Positions 5,629 through 12,625 of a DNA stretch of 12,625 nucleotides are shown piece after piece. The notes beneath the pieces were generated by a model. That model saw only the letters and a list, made by a program, of their open reading frames with translations, was not told the origin of the DNA and did not search any database. Source of the DNA: an uncultured bacterium (GTDB taxonomy: Bacteria; Cyanobacteriota; Vampirovibrionia; Gastranaerophilales; Gastranaerophilaceae); NCBI GenBank assembly GCA_900551675.1, contig URXH01000058.1:1-12625 (forward strand), written 5' to 3'. The position numbers and the translations under genes are program-made. Numbering within the stretch: position 1 is the stretch's first letter; the number at the start of each line of letters is the position of its first letter.

Positions 5629-5673
5629 GCACTCGTGAAGTAGTTTTCTAAGGTTTAAATAAGGGGAAACGCA

Positions 5674-6933
5674 ATGATAATAACTAATAAGCTGGTTACA
5701 GTTAAAATTAAAGATTTAAAACCGAATAAAAATAGTGCAAGATTACATAGTGAAAAAAATAAACATGTATTATGCTCTGCGGTACAGCATTTCAAGATTC
5801 TTAATCCGCCAATGGTTGACCAGAATAAAAATATTATTGCGGGGAATTTAAGGTATGAAGTTGCAAAAGAACTCGGATATGAAGAAATTCAGGTTATCCA
5901 AATCGAACATCTTTCAAAAGACGATATTAGAGCATTTATAATTGCTGAAAACAAAATCGCAGAAATGGCAGGTTGGGATAAAGAAATTTTGAAAATTGAC
6001 CTTCAGTACTTGACAGATATCGGTTATGACACAAGTTTAACAGGTTTTGAAGTAGCTGAAATTGATTTGATTATAAATGATATTGTAATAGATAGCACTT
6101 CGGATGATGAATTGCCTGATGATTCTGAAATAATCCCTCGCTCAAAACTTGGTGACAAATGGCAACTTGGCAAACATATTTTAGTCAACGGGGATGCTTT
6201 AGATAGAAACTATTACGAATATTTATTGCAAGAGGAAAAGGCTGACACCGCATTTGTTGATTATCCTTATAATGTTAAGATTCAGGGTAATGTAACAACA
6301 AAAACCAATCATAAAGAATTTTATCAGGCATCAGGGGAAATGTCGAAATCAGAATTTACGACCTTTCTTAAAACGGCAATGACTTTACAAAAAGAATTCT
6401 CGAAAGATGGCTCAATTCATTTCGGGTGTATGGACTGGAAACATATTGAAGAGATTATAACTGCCGGCAATTCAGTTTTTGATGAACTCAAAAACGTATG
6501 TATCTGGGATAAAGGTACAGCCGGACTCGGAAGTCTTTACAGGTCACAATATGAAATGATATTTGTTTACAAAAATGGCACAGCCCCTCATGTAAATAAT
6601 ATTCAGTTAGGAACGTATGGACGTTACAGAACAAATATATGGAATTATCAGGGGATGCATGTTTCAAATCCTCAAGCTGCAGAACTGCTTAAATGGCACC
6701 CTACACCAAAGCCAGTCGGATTAATTTTGGATGCTCTCAAAGATTGTTCGAAGCCTAATGATATAGTTCTCGACAATTTTGCAGGTTCAGGGTCTACATT
6801 AATTGCTGCTGAAAGAGTTCAACGCAGAGCTCGTTTGATTGAAATAGACCCGCATTACTGTGACATTATAATCCATAGATTTGAGACGCTCACAGGTAAA
6901 AAAGCCGAATTTATAGGTAATATAGGAGAATAA
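5674..6933 (+). CDS. ParB-domain/DNA methyltransferase fusion (419 aa), variant motif IV
   Basis: An N-terminal ParB/sulfiredoxin-fold domain (about 7-120; IKDLKPNKNSARLH, IIAGNLRYEVAKELGY) is joined to a beta-class amino-methyltransferase (about 155-415) that would modify adenine N6 or cytosine N4 in DNA using S-adenosylmethionine. Motif order is IV, then I: VDYPYN at 195-200, WHPTPKP at 341-347, DNFAGSGSTLIAAE at 367-380. Motif IV normally reads DPPY; here it is DYPY, the first proline being Tyr (TAT). The aspartate, second proline and aromatic residue remain, so activity is possible but not certain. This fusion is typical of phage packaging regions, directly upstream of terminase genes. 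The ATG at 5674 has AAGGGG 7 bp upstream. The next gene starts 3 bp after the stop. Confidence 0.92.
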   Translation: MIITNKLVTVKIKDLKPNKNSARLHSEKNKHVLCSAVQHFKILNPPMVDQNKNIIAGNLRYEVAKELGYEEIQVIQIEHLSKDDIRAFIIAENKIAEMAGWDKEILKIDLQYLTDIGYDTSLTGFEVAEIDLIINDIVIDSTSDDELPDDSEIIPRSKLGDKWQLGKHILVNGDALDRNYYEYLLQEEKADTAFVDYPYNVKIQGNVTTKTNHKEFYQASGEMSKSEFTTFLKTAMTLQKEFSKDGSIHFGCMDWKHIEEIITAGNSVFDELKNVCIWDKGTAGLGSLYRSQYEMIFVYKNGTAPHVNNIQLGTYGRYRTNIWNYQGMHVSNPQAAELLKWHPTPKPVGLILDALKDCSKPNDIVLDNFAGSGSTLIAAERVQRRARLIEIDPHYCDIIIHRFETLTGKKAEFIGNIGE

Positions 6934-6936
6934 ATA

Positions 6937-7305
6937 ATGACAGATACTAATAAAGATTATGAAGTCGGATATAAAAAACCTCCAAAGGAATATCAATTCA
7001 AACCTGGAGTTAGCGGAAACCCCAAAGGTAGACCTAAACTAATTCAAGATTTTAAATCAGACTTTCAAGATGAGTTGGAAGAAGTTATAACCTTAAAAGA
7101 GGGTGGAAATATTAAGACGATGACTAAACAGCGGGCCTTGATTAAAAGGCTTATAACAAACGCTCTTAACGGGAATGCTGCATCAATAAAACTTGTAACA
7201 AGTATTATGAGTTCTTTGCCGATAAAACCAAAAGACATTGAAGCAGATTTATCAATAGAAGATGCACAAATTCTTAAAGATTTCATTGAAAGGAATGCAA
7301 AATAA
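6937..7305 (+). CDS. DUF5681 protein, probable small terminase subunit (122 aa)
   Basis: The N-terminus carries the DUF5681 signature: YEVGYKKPPKEYQFKPGVSG (8-27), then NPKGRPK (28-34), a basic glycine-rich arm typical of this family. A helical body follows (DFQDELEEVITL, TKQRALIKRLITNALNGNAA). Members lie directly upstream of TerL genes and are taken to be the small terminase subunit, which recognises phage DNA and recruits the large subunit; the exact biochemistry is inferred. The ATG at 6937 has AGGAG upstream and follows the methyltransferase after 3 bp. Its stop shares one base with the terL start (TAATG), so the three genes are translationally coupled. Confidence 0.85.
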   Translation: MTDTNKDYEVGYKKPPKEYQFKPGVSGNPKGRPKLIQDFKSDFQDELEEVITLKEGGNIKTMTKQRALIKRLITNALNGNAASIKLVTSIMSSLPIKPKDIEADLSIEDAQILKDFIERNAK

Positions 7306-8780
7306 TGGATGATAAAAGAATTTTACAAGCTGCAATGAGATCTGATTTTTATACATTCGTGCAAAAATCATTTTACGAAGTTGATAACTCGCAAATATTT
7401 ATTCCGGCAGCGTATTTAGAAATTATGACAGATAAATTACAACAGTGTGCAGAAGGAAAAATAAAGAGATTGATAATTAATATTCCTCCAAGAAAAATGA
7501 AATCACTTCTTGCATCAATAGCGTTGCCAGCATGGTTACTTGGGCGAAATCCAAATGAAAGAATTCTGTGCGTAAGTTATTCTCAAGAATTGGCAAATAA
7601 ATTTTCAAGAGACAGAAAAAAGCTGATGAACTCAGATTTTTATAAAGAAACTTTTGCAACAAGATTAAATCCTAATAAACAAACAGAAAACCTGCTTGAA
7701 ACAACTAAAAATGGCTACTGTTATGCAACATCTGTAGGCGGTACATTAACTGGCTTTGGAGGTACATACATAATAATTGATGATCCGATTAAAGCTGACG
7801 AAGCACTTTCTCAAACAATACGTGAAAGCGTAAACGAATGGTACGATAATACATTATCTTCCAGACTTGATAACAAAAACGATGGTGTAATTATTCTTGT
7901 AATGCAACGTTTACACATCGATGATTTAACCGCACATTTGCTAAAACAGGATGGTTGGGAAGTTCTGTCATTACCTGCCATAGCTAATTCAGATAAAACT
8001 TACACTTTATCTAACGGGAAAAAAATTACCATAAATGCCGGTGAGGTCTTATGTCCGGAGATAGAACCACTTGAAGAAATATTAAAACTTCAAAAGACAA
8101 TGAGTAATTATAATTTTTACGCACAGTATATGCAAGAACCGATTCCGGAAAAAGGAAACATTCTTGATTTTAATAAATTTAAGTATTTTGATGAAGTCCC
8201 GTCTGGCGGAACAGTATTCCAAAGTTGGGATATAGCTTTTAAAACAGGACGGAATAATGATTATACCGTATGTATTACAGCTGTTGAACACGAAGGAAAT
8301 ATCTATATAACAGATATTTACAGAGAAAAAATTGATATTGCAAACTTGCCTGTAGAAATAATGTGCCGGTCACAAATGTTTCAATGTAAAAATATGATTA
8401 TTGAAGCTACAACAAGTACGGAATTTTTATTACAGACTCTTGCACAAAGGGGGATTTATCCAATAAAATATACCCCGAAAGATTCAAAAGAAATCAGAGC
8501 CAATTATGCATCCGAACCATTGGAATACGGAAAGATCTTTTTAAAACGAAATGCTTCCTGGTTAGACGATTTTAGAGCTGAAATAGTATCATTTCCGTAC
8601 GGACGACATGATGATCAGGTTGATGCATTTTCGCAATTAATTATTGAACGTAAGCAAAAAACTTTTGTAACTTCAACACTTGAACGAGTTAATGCAATGG
8701 CAAACTATGTAAAATCGGAAGAATATCAAGCAAGAAAATATGTTCGATTTAAAAGATTAGTACTTGATAAATTATTCTAG
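7305..8780 (+). CDS. terL: Phage terminase large subunit (TerL, 491 aa)
   Basis: This is the ATP-driven DNA-packaging motor with a nuclease that cuts phage concatemers. The N-terminal ATPase has the Walker A-like IPPRKMKS (60-67; PPR-x-x-KS is usual in this group), a Walker B YIIIDDP (155-161) and the coupling segment VMQRLHIDDLTAHLL (199-213). The RNase H-fold nuclease follows: FQSWDIAF with Asp309, MIIEATTSTEF with Glu367, and GRHDDQVDAFSQ with Asp436/437 and Asp440. All acidic residues are present, and the length and reading frame look complete. The ATG at 7305 overlaps the preceding stop by one base. The gene ends 2 bp from the convergent helicase gene. No portal gene follows, which is odd for an intact phage. 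Confidence 0.93.
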   Translation: MDDKRILQAAMRSDFYTFVQKSFYEVDNSQIFIPAAYLEIMTDKLQQCAEGKIKRLIINIPPRKMKSLLASIALPAWLLGRNPNERILCVSYSQELANKFSRDRKKLMNSDFYKETFATRLNPNKQTENLLETTKNGYCYATSVGGTLTGFGGTYIIIDDPIKADEALSQTIRESVNEWYDNTLSSRLDNKNDGVIILVMQRLHIDDLTAHLLKQDGWEVLSLPAIANSDKTYTLSNGKKITINAGEVLCPEIEPLEEILKLQKTMSNYNFYAQYMQEPIPEKGNILDFNKFKYFDEVPSGGTVFQSWDIAFKTGRNNDYTVCITAVEHEGNIYITDIYREKIDIANLPVEIMCRSQMFQCKNMIIEATTSTEFLLQTLAQRGIYPIKYTPKDSKEIRANYASEPLEYGKIFLKRNASWLDDFRAEIVSFPYGRHDDQVDAFSQLIIERKQKTFVTSTLERVNAMANYVKSEEYQARKYVRFKRLVLDKLF

Positions 8781-8782
8781 TT

Positions 8783-11700
8783 TTACAAAAAATTTAACCG
8801 GCAAAAATCTTTAAACTGACACCATTTGCAAAATTTTTCAGATGGTGTCAGGTTAAATTTATATGATTTAATGTCAGAAATTGCTGTTTTAAATTTTTGC
8901 ACTATTTCACAGCATTTTTCGTCAGAAAGTGTTAGTGTAAAATTGTCTGTAAATTCGTCCGGAAAGATAAAGGTTGTTTCTTTTACAGTTTTACCGGTTT
9001 GTTTTTCAAAGTAGTATTTGTATAACCCGATTTGATTATAATAATCTTCGTGGTCGCCGCCTTCACAAATTGATTTTTCATTTTTAGCACTGCCGGTTTT
9101 GTAATCATAAATTGTAAAAGTTCCGTCATCATTTTTATCAATTCTGTCGATAATTCCTTTAAATTTCACGTCATCAATTTCTAGTTCAATCTTTTTTTCC
9201 GTTGCGTATAAGTTTTTTACAGGAGTGTTGCAGAGTTGGATGTAATATTCAGACAGGGCTTTTTCACCTCTTTCTTCATGAATATTCCGCTGCTGCAAAC
9301 TTGACATAGGTTGATTATATAATTCTCGTTTGAAACTATTTATAAATTCCTCTTTTGTAGGATAACAGCCGTTTTTTATAGCAAAATTTACAGCGAATTC
9401 ACAGGCGGAATGCACAGCAGAACCATAACTAACTGAGTCGGGATTTCCGTCTTTCGCACTTAAGTCCAGAATATAATTATATAGATACTGTCGTGGACAT
9501 TTCAAATATGTATTTATAGAACTTGGTGAAAAAGACCTGCCTTCAAGCTTTTTATCAACAAGCGAACAGAAATCTTTTTCGTAATCATAATCATTTTTTA
9601 TTAAAGCTTTTGTTTGTTCTGTCCAATAAGAATCAACGTCAAACGTAAACGGTTCGGGCTCAGTTTCAAATAAATCTTCAAATCCGGAAATAAATGAGGT
9701 TGGAGTTTGTGCGACACCATTTATTGATTTTGGATAAGAAAGCCTTAATGTATGTTTTGCCCTTGTCATACCGACATACATTAATTTTATTGCATCAGAT
9801 GTTTTCATTTCTTTCAATTCGGCTTCAGTCTTATATTCTTCAATCGGAATAATTGGTTTTAGTGAACGGCTGCTGCTTTCCCAGTCTTTCTTTTTTAATG
9901 TCGGCATATAGACATATTCAAATTCCCGTCCTTTTGCAGAATGGTAAGTTGAAAGCTGAACGGCATTCACCGTCACCGGTGCTTTATCTGTTTTAATTGC
10001 AATATCATCTGTCAAACACATTTCAAGATATTCTACAAAATCTTCAAGGCTGATTTTTTTATAAACAGTTGAAAAATCAACGGCTTCATCAACAATCTTT
10101 TTCAAACCTGCAATATTTTCCACACGATTTACTTCAGAATTGATATAATAATCAATAATGCTTGTCTTTGAGCCGATTTCAAGAATTACATTTTTTAAGG
10201 TTTCATTAGTCTTGTACTTCTGCAAATATCTAAAAGTTTCAACAAAATTCTTAAATTTTTCAGGTTCATTCAAATCCTCAAGAGAAACAGAATCAAAAAT
10301 ATCATTCAAACTTTTACAATGGGATTTTCTCTCGTATAAAATTTCTAAATCTTTTGCGTTTAAATTAAAAGGTCTTGACAGCATAAGTTTGAAGAATTTA
10401 TCTGAATGAAGTTCCGGATTTACAAGCATTTGCATGTAATAAATCAAGACAGTGGAAGATTTTATTTCAAATATGCTTTTACCCTCTTTTAATTCTGATG
10501 GAATATTTCGGGCTTTAAGCATTTCTGCAAAAGTTGCAAGCTCGGCATTTCCGCGAGTCAAAATTGCAATTTCCGCTAAATTCTTCTCTCCGTTTTTGTT
10601 AACAGGACAATCCGGAGAATTTACAAGTTGGACTATTTCTTCAACAATTTTCTGATACTCTTGCAAAATGTCAGCGTATCTATAAAGACGAACTTTTTTA
10701 TCTTTTATAATTACATCTTCATTTTTTGCAATTAAAGATTTATCTATATTGTACTTTTTGAACTTAGGATTATTTTCTAAACGTCTGCTGTCAAGTTCTG
10801 CAATTTTTCGGGCAATATCGAGAATACTCTGAGTGGAACGCATATTTTCTTTAAGACAAATAACCTTTGTTTGGGGAAATTCTTCCAAAAATTTTTCAAT
10901 AGTATCAAGTCTGGCTCCCTGAAATGTGAAAATTATCTGGTCATCATCACCAACAACAAATACATTTTCAGTATCCAGTGCTTTTGTCAGTTGAAATATA
11001 AGTTCATTCTGGTTTTGATTTGTATCCTGATACTCGTCAACCAGAATGTATTCATATTTATTGGCAATTTTGGATAAAAATGCAAAATCTTCTTCAAATT
11101 TATCCAAAACAAGATTAATCATATCGCTGAAGTCGAAATAATGCAGTTCTTCCATTTTAGATTGATAAAGTTCATAAAACTTCCACAGCTCTTCTGCTTT
11201 TTTAATTTTTGTTTCAAGGTTTTCAATCCCGCCGGTCAATTTTTTCGTAATTTTTTCACCTTTTTCGGATTTTTCTCTTAATTCATTTTTAAGTGCAATC
11301 AGCTGCGGTTTCCAATCCGGATTATTTTCAAGGTTTGCAAAATATTTTTCTTTTGTAAGCCTGTTTGATTTGATAGCATTAATTCCGTCTTTGATATCTT
11401 TAATAAAATAATAAGGATCATTGCGTTTAGTTCTGTAAACTTTTGAATTGACTTCATCTATGCATTCTTTCATCAATGACACAGAAACAGCTGAGGATAT
11501 AACCCTGATATTTTCAGAAAGTTCAAAGTCTGTTGTGTTTTCGGAAATAATTTCATTACAAAAACCATGATATGTATAAACATTAACTCCGACATCGGAT
11601 TTTTGTAATTCTTTTTCAAGTCTGGTGCGAACTTCATTAGTTGCAGCATCAGAAAAAGTCAGACACAAAATCTTTTCAGGTGAGATTCCTCGTTCAATCA

Positions 11701-11827
11701 TTGATTTTATACGCTGAATCATTGTAAAAGTTTTGCCTGTTCCTGGACCGGCGAGTACAAGATACTTACCATCAATATTATCTATACATTCCTGTTGTTT
11801 TGAATTTGGTTTAACTATTGATTTCAT
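8783..11827 (-). CDS. UvrD/PcrA-like helicase fused to a PD-(D/E)XK nuclease (1014 aa)
   Basis: This superfamily 1A DNA helicase would translocate on and unwind DNA with ATP. Motifs in order: Walker A AGPGTGKT (26-33), Ia LCLTFSDAATNEV (54-66), II DEYQD (264-268), III GDDDQIIFTFQGA (293-305), IV ENMRS (327-331), V STYHSAKGREFEYVY (626-640) and VI YVGMTRAKHTL (684-694). The C-terminal RecB/AddB-like nuclease has SFSPSSINTYLKCPRQY (765-781), GSAVH with His806, GIIDRID with Asp894, YDYKTG with Asp908 and Lys910, and QIGLY (932-936). Cys777, 1000, 1003 and 1009 fit the AddB/Cas4-type Fe-S cluster pattern (C-xn-C-x2-C-x5-C). All key residues are present. The ATG at 11827 has AAAGGA upstream and overlaps the previous gene by 4 bp (ATGA). 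A role in DNA-end processing in repair or phage defence is inferred. Confidence 0.92.
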   Translation of the reverse strand: MKSIVKPNSKQQECIDNIDGKYLVLAGPGTGKTFTMIQRIKSMIERGISPEKILCLTFSDAATNEVRTRLEKELQKSDVGVNVYTYHGFCNEIISENTTDFELSENIRVISSAVSVSLMKECIDEVNSKVYRTKRNDPYYFIKDIKDGINAIKSNRLTKEKYFANLENNPDWKPQLIALKNELREKSEKGEKITKKLTGGIENLETKIKKAEELWKFYELYQSKMEELHYFDFSDMINLVLDKFEEDFAFLSKIANKYEYILVDEYQDTNQNQNELIFQLTKALDTENVFVVGDDDQIIFTFQGARLDTIEKFLEEFPQTKVICLKENMRSTQSILDIARKIAELDSRRLENNPKFKKYNIDKSLIAKNEDVIIKDKKVRLYRYADILQEYQKIVEEIVQLVNSPDCPVNKNGEKNLAEIAILTRGNAELATFAEMLKARNIPSELKEGKSIFEIKSSTVLIYYMQMLVNPELHSDKFFKLMLSRPFNLNAKDLEILYERKSHCKSLNDIFDSVSLEDLNEPEKFKNFVETFRYLQKYKTNETLKNVILEIGSKTSIIDYYINSEVNRVENIAGLKKIVDEAVDFSTVYKKISLEDFVEYLEMCLTDDIAIKTDKAPVTVNAVQLSTYHSAKGREFEYVYMPTLKKKDWESSSRSLKPIIPIEEYKTEAELKEMKTSDAIKLMYVGMTRAKHTLRLSYPKSINGVAQTPTSFISGFEDLFETEPEPFTFDVDSYWTEQTKALIKNDYDYEKDFCSLVDKKLEGRSFSPSSINTYLKCPRQYLYNYILDLSAKDGNPDSVSYGSAVHSACEFAVNFAIKNGCYPTKEEFINSFKRELYNQPMSSLQQRNIHEERGEKALSEYYIQLCNTPVKNLYATEKKIELEIDDVKFKGIIDRIDKNDDGTFTIYDYKTGSAKNEKSICEGGDHEDYYNQIGLYKYYFEKQTGKTVKETTFIFPDEFTDNFTLTLSDEKCCEIVQKFKTAISDIKSYKFNLTPSEKFCKWCQFKDFCRLNFL
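8790..8860. repeat. Nested inverted repeats inside the helicase-nuclease 3' end
   Basis: The inner arms are CTGACACCAT (8816-8825) and ATGGTGTCAG (8842-8851). They extend to 15 of 16 matching bases at 8810-8825/8842-8857, with a 16-nt loop. The outer arms are AAATTTAACC (8790-8799) and GGTTAAATTT (8851-8860), a perfect 10-bp match that competes with the extension of the inner stem. The inner stem encodes LTPSEKFCKWCQF, including two putative Fe-S cysteines. It lies just past the terL stop, so it could terminate terL transcripts, although no strong U-tract follows. Confidence 0.7.
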
Positions 11828-12625
11828 GAATTATCCTTTATTACGTTTAAAATTTTACACTGCTCAATATTAGGACATTTATATTTTACTCCTGTAGAAT
11901 AAAGTACAAATGTACATAATTTATTTTTTGATTTATGGCAAAAAGTTTGTTCAAATTGTTCACAACTGCTATCTTTATATAATGGGCAAAGTTCACACTT
12001 GTCATCAGCACACATTTTGGGAACAAAATTAAATGTTATATCAAAATTAATAGGATAGCAATTACTGTTATAAAACTCAGATTCTTTTTCATTATATTTT
12101 TCTCTTAAAAATTTTGAGGAGTTAATTGATGAATTATTAAGCACTTCATCCCAAAAACATTCAATAAATTTTGGATTATTATTCCATACATCTCCCGGCA
12201 GTTCTATATCGGAAATGTTTTGCCTCATAGCTTCAAATTTTTCTTTACCTATAATTTTTATAAAACAATCCTTAAAAACCGGATGATAAAAGAAATCCCG
12301 AATTACACACCATAACCTCTTAGATTTATATCTTTTACTATTAAAATTATTTAAATTATCCTTTAATGGTTTCAATACAGATTTAATATCTATTAGATTG
12401 TCGCTTCCCGAGATTTGAGAAACTGAATTATAAGTTAAATTATACAAATTTTCAGCTAGTCCATTGATACCATCATTACTATTATCTCTTAAAAATTGTT
12501 TAAATGAAGATTTTATATCATAAAGCCCCAAAAATGTTTTATACATACAACAGATATCCTGTAACATAAAACGAGAAGTAAAGTACAATTTTTCATCTTT
12601 TAATAAATCTTTTAACTTAAAATAT
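11824..12625 (-). CDS. Cysteine-rich protein of unknown function (5'-partial)
   Basis: The reading frame stays open to the right edge of the window (YFKLKDLLKDEK precedes the in-frame TTG at 12588), and neither that TTG nor the ATG at 12567 has a ribosome site. The true start probably lies outside. At least 267 residues are visible. The body is mostly helical and polar with no family I recognise. The last roughly 60 residues hold eight cysteines, beginning CADDKCELCPLYKDSSC (C-x4-C-x2-C-x7-C) and continuing through TFCHK, KLCTF, YKCPN and EQCKI. This suggests a zinc or Fe-S module. Its stop overlaps the helicase start by 4 bp, so the two proteins are probably made together and may act in one complex. 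Confidence 0.8.
   Translation of the reverse strand, partial: YFKLKDLLKDEKLYFTSRFMLQDICCMYKTFLGLYDIKSSFKQFLRDNSNDGINGLAENLYNLTYNSVSQISGSDNLIDIKSVLKPLKDNLNNFNSKRYKSKRLWCVIRDFFYHPVFKDCFIKIIGKEKFEAMRQNISDIELPGDVWNNNPKFIECFWDEVLNNSSINSSKFLREKYNEKESEFYNSNCYPINFDITFNFVPKMCADDKCELCPLYKDSSCEQFEQTFCHKSKNKLCTFVLYSTGVKYKCPNIEQCKILNVIKDNS

Larger units (their letters stand above)
5452..5673. other. Divergent intergenic control region (222 bp)
   Basis: This is the only sizeable non-coding stretch. It separates the leftward and rightward arms. It holds promoter-like site A at its left end, the plus-strand promoter at 5600-5628 and an AAGGGG ribosome site at 5661-5666. Between them, ATGTAAA (5519-5525) and TTTACAT (5571-5577) form a 7-bp inverted repeat 45 bp apart around a more mixed-sequence core (5531-5570). 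No tRNA, small RNA or recombinase core site can be named with confidence, though an operator or attachment site here would be in a sensible place. Confidence 0.5.
46..8780. mobile_element. Probable prophage-derived or integrative element (ends not defined)
   Basis: A serine recombinase, a DUF2924 protein, ParB/methyltransferase, DUF5681 and TerL form a recognisable element core organised around one divergent control region. Two FtsZ-like genes, a WG-repeat gene and several small unknown genes are interspersed. No direct repeats marking attachment sites were found. The left end probably lies outside the window. The right end is placed at the terL stop only because strand and gene type change there. 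Structural, lysis and replication genes are absent from the window. Confidence 0.55.

Noticed and set aside
7485..7505. Walker A of TerL (PPRKMKS) as a broken ATP site lacking the GKS glycine
   Set aside because: PPR-x-x-KS without that glycine is usual in this TerL group, and the other motor and nuclease residues are intact.
46..8780. Complete prophage
   Set aside because: No capsid, portal, tail, lysis or replication genes are present in the window, and no attachment repeats could be found.

Overview
This window is low-G+C bacterial DNA, about one third G+C by eye, with strong Shine-Dalgarno sites and compact operons. It holds twelve protein genes and no recognisable tRNA, rRNA, CRISPR array or insertion sequence. 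The taxon cannot be fixed from this sequence. The combination of a zinc-ribbon-less serine recombinase, a DUF2924 protein, a ParB-domain DNA methyltransferase, a DUF5681 small-terminase-like protein and this type of TerL is one I know mainly from Alphaproteobacteria and their prophage remnants. A low-G+C alphaproteobacterium, or another lineage that acquired this cassette, is therefore plausible.

Left block (46-5451, all minus strand). Nine genes read leftwards from a control region at 5452-5673. In order of transcription they are: a short FtsZ-like protein, a DUF2924 protein, a WG-repeat protein, a large serine recombinase, a 48-residue ORF, a 137-residue unknown, an 89-residue helical-repeat protein, a second short FtsZ-like protein and a 66-residue unknown. 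A 16-bp motif (consensus CACCRMAMTTGACRTA on the minus strand) occurs three times. Each copy sits just upstream of a gene start and is followed 11 bp after its TTGAC(R) core by a TANNAT -10-like hexamer. The copies split the block into three co-regulated units, led by FtsZ-like 2, the 137-residue protein and FtsZ-like 1.

Middle block (5674-8780, plus strand). A consensus sigma-70 promoter (TTGAAA, 17 bp, TATAAT) drives a tight three-gene operon: ParB/methyltransferase, DUF5681 TerS-like protein and terminase large subunit. The packaging ATPase and nuclease motifs are present. No portal, protease or capsid gene follows, because the operon ends 2 bp from a convergent gene. The two blocks together look like a prophage remnant, satellite or recombinase-driven integrative element. 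Its ends are not identifiable here.

Right block (8783-12625, minus strand). A 1014-residue fusion of a UvrD/PcrA-type superfamily 1A helicase and a RecB/AddB-like PD-(D/E)XK nuclease, with four cysteines placed like an Fe-S cluster, overlaps by 4 bp the end of a cysteine-rich protein of unknown function. That upstream gene runs off the window. The pair looks like a DNA repair or defence unit.

The most unusual feature is the pair of FtsZ-like proteins. Both consist only of the nucleotide-binding domain plus helix H7, and both stop before the catalytic T7 loop and the C-terminal domain. Both lie in one recombinase-linked block under the same promoter motif. This suggests, without proving, that the element interferes with host FtsZ or builds its own tubulin-like regulator.
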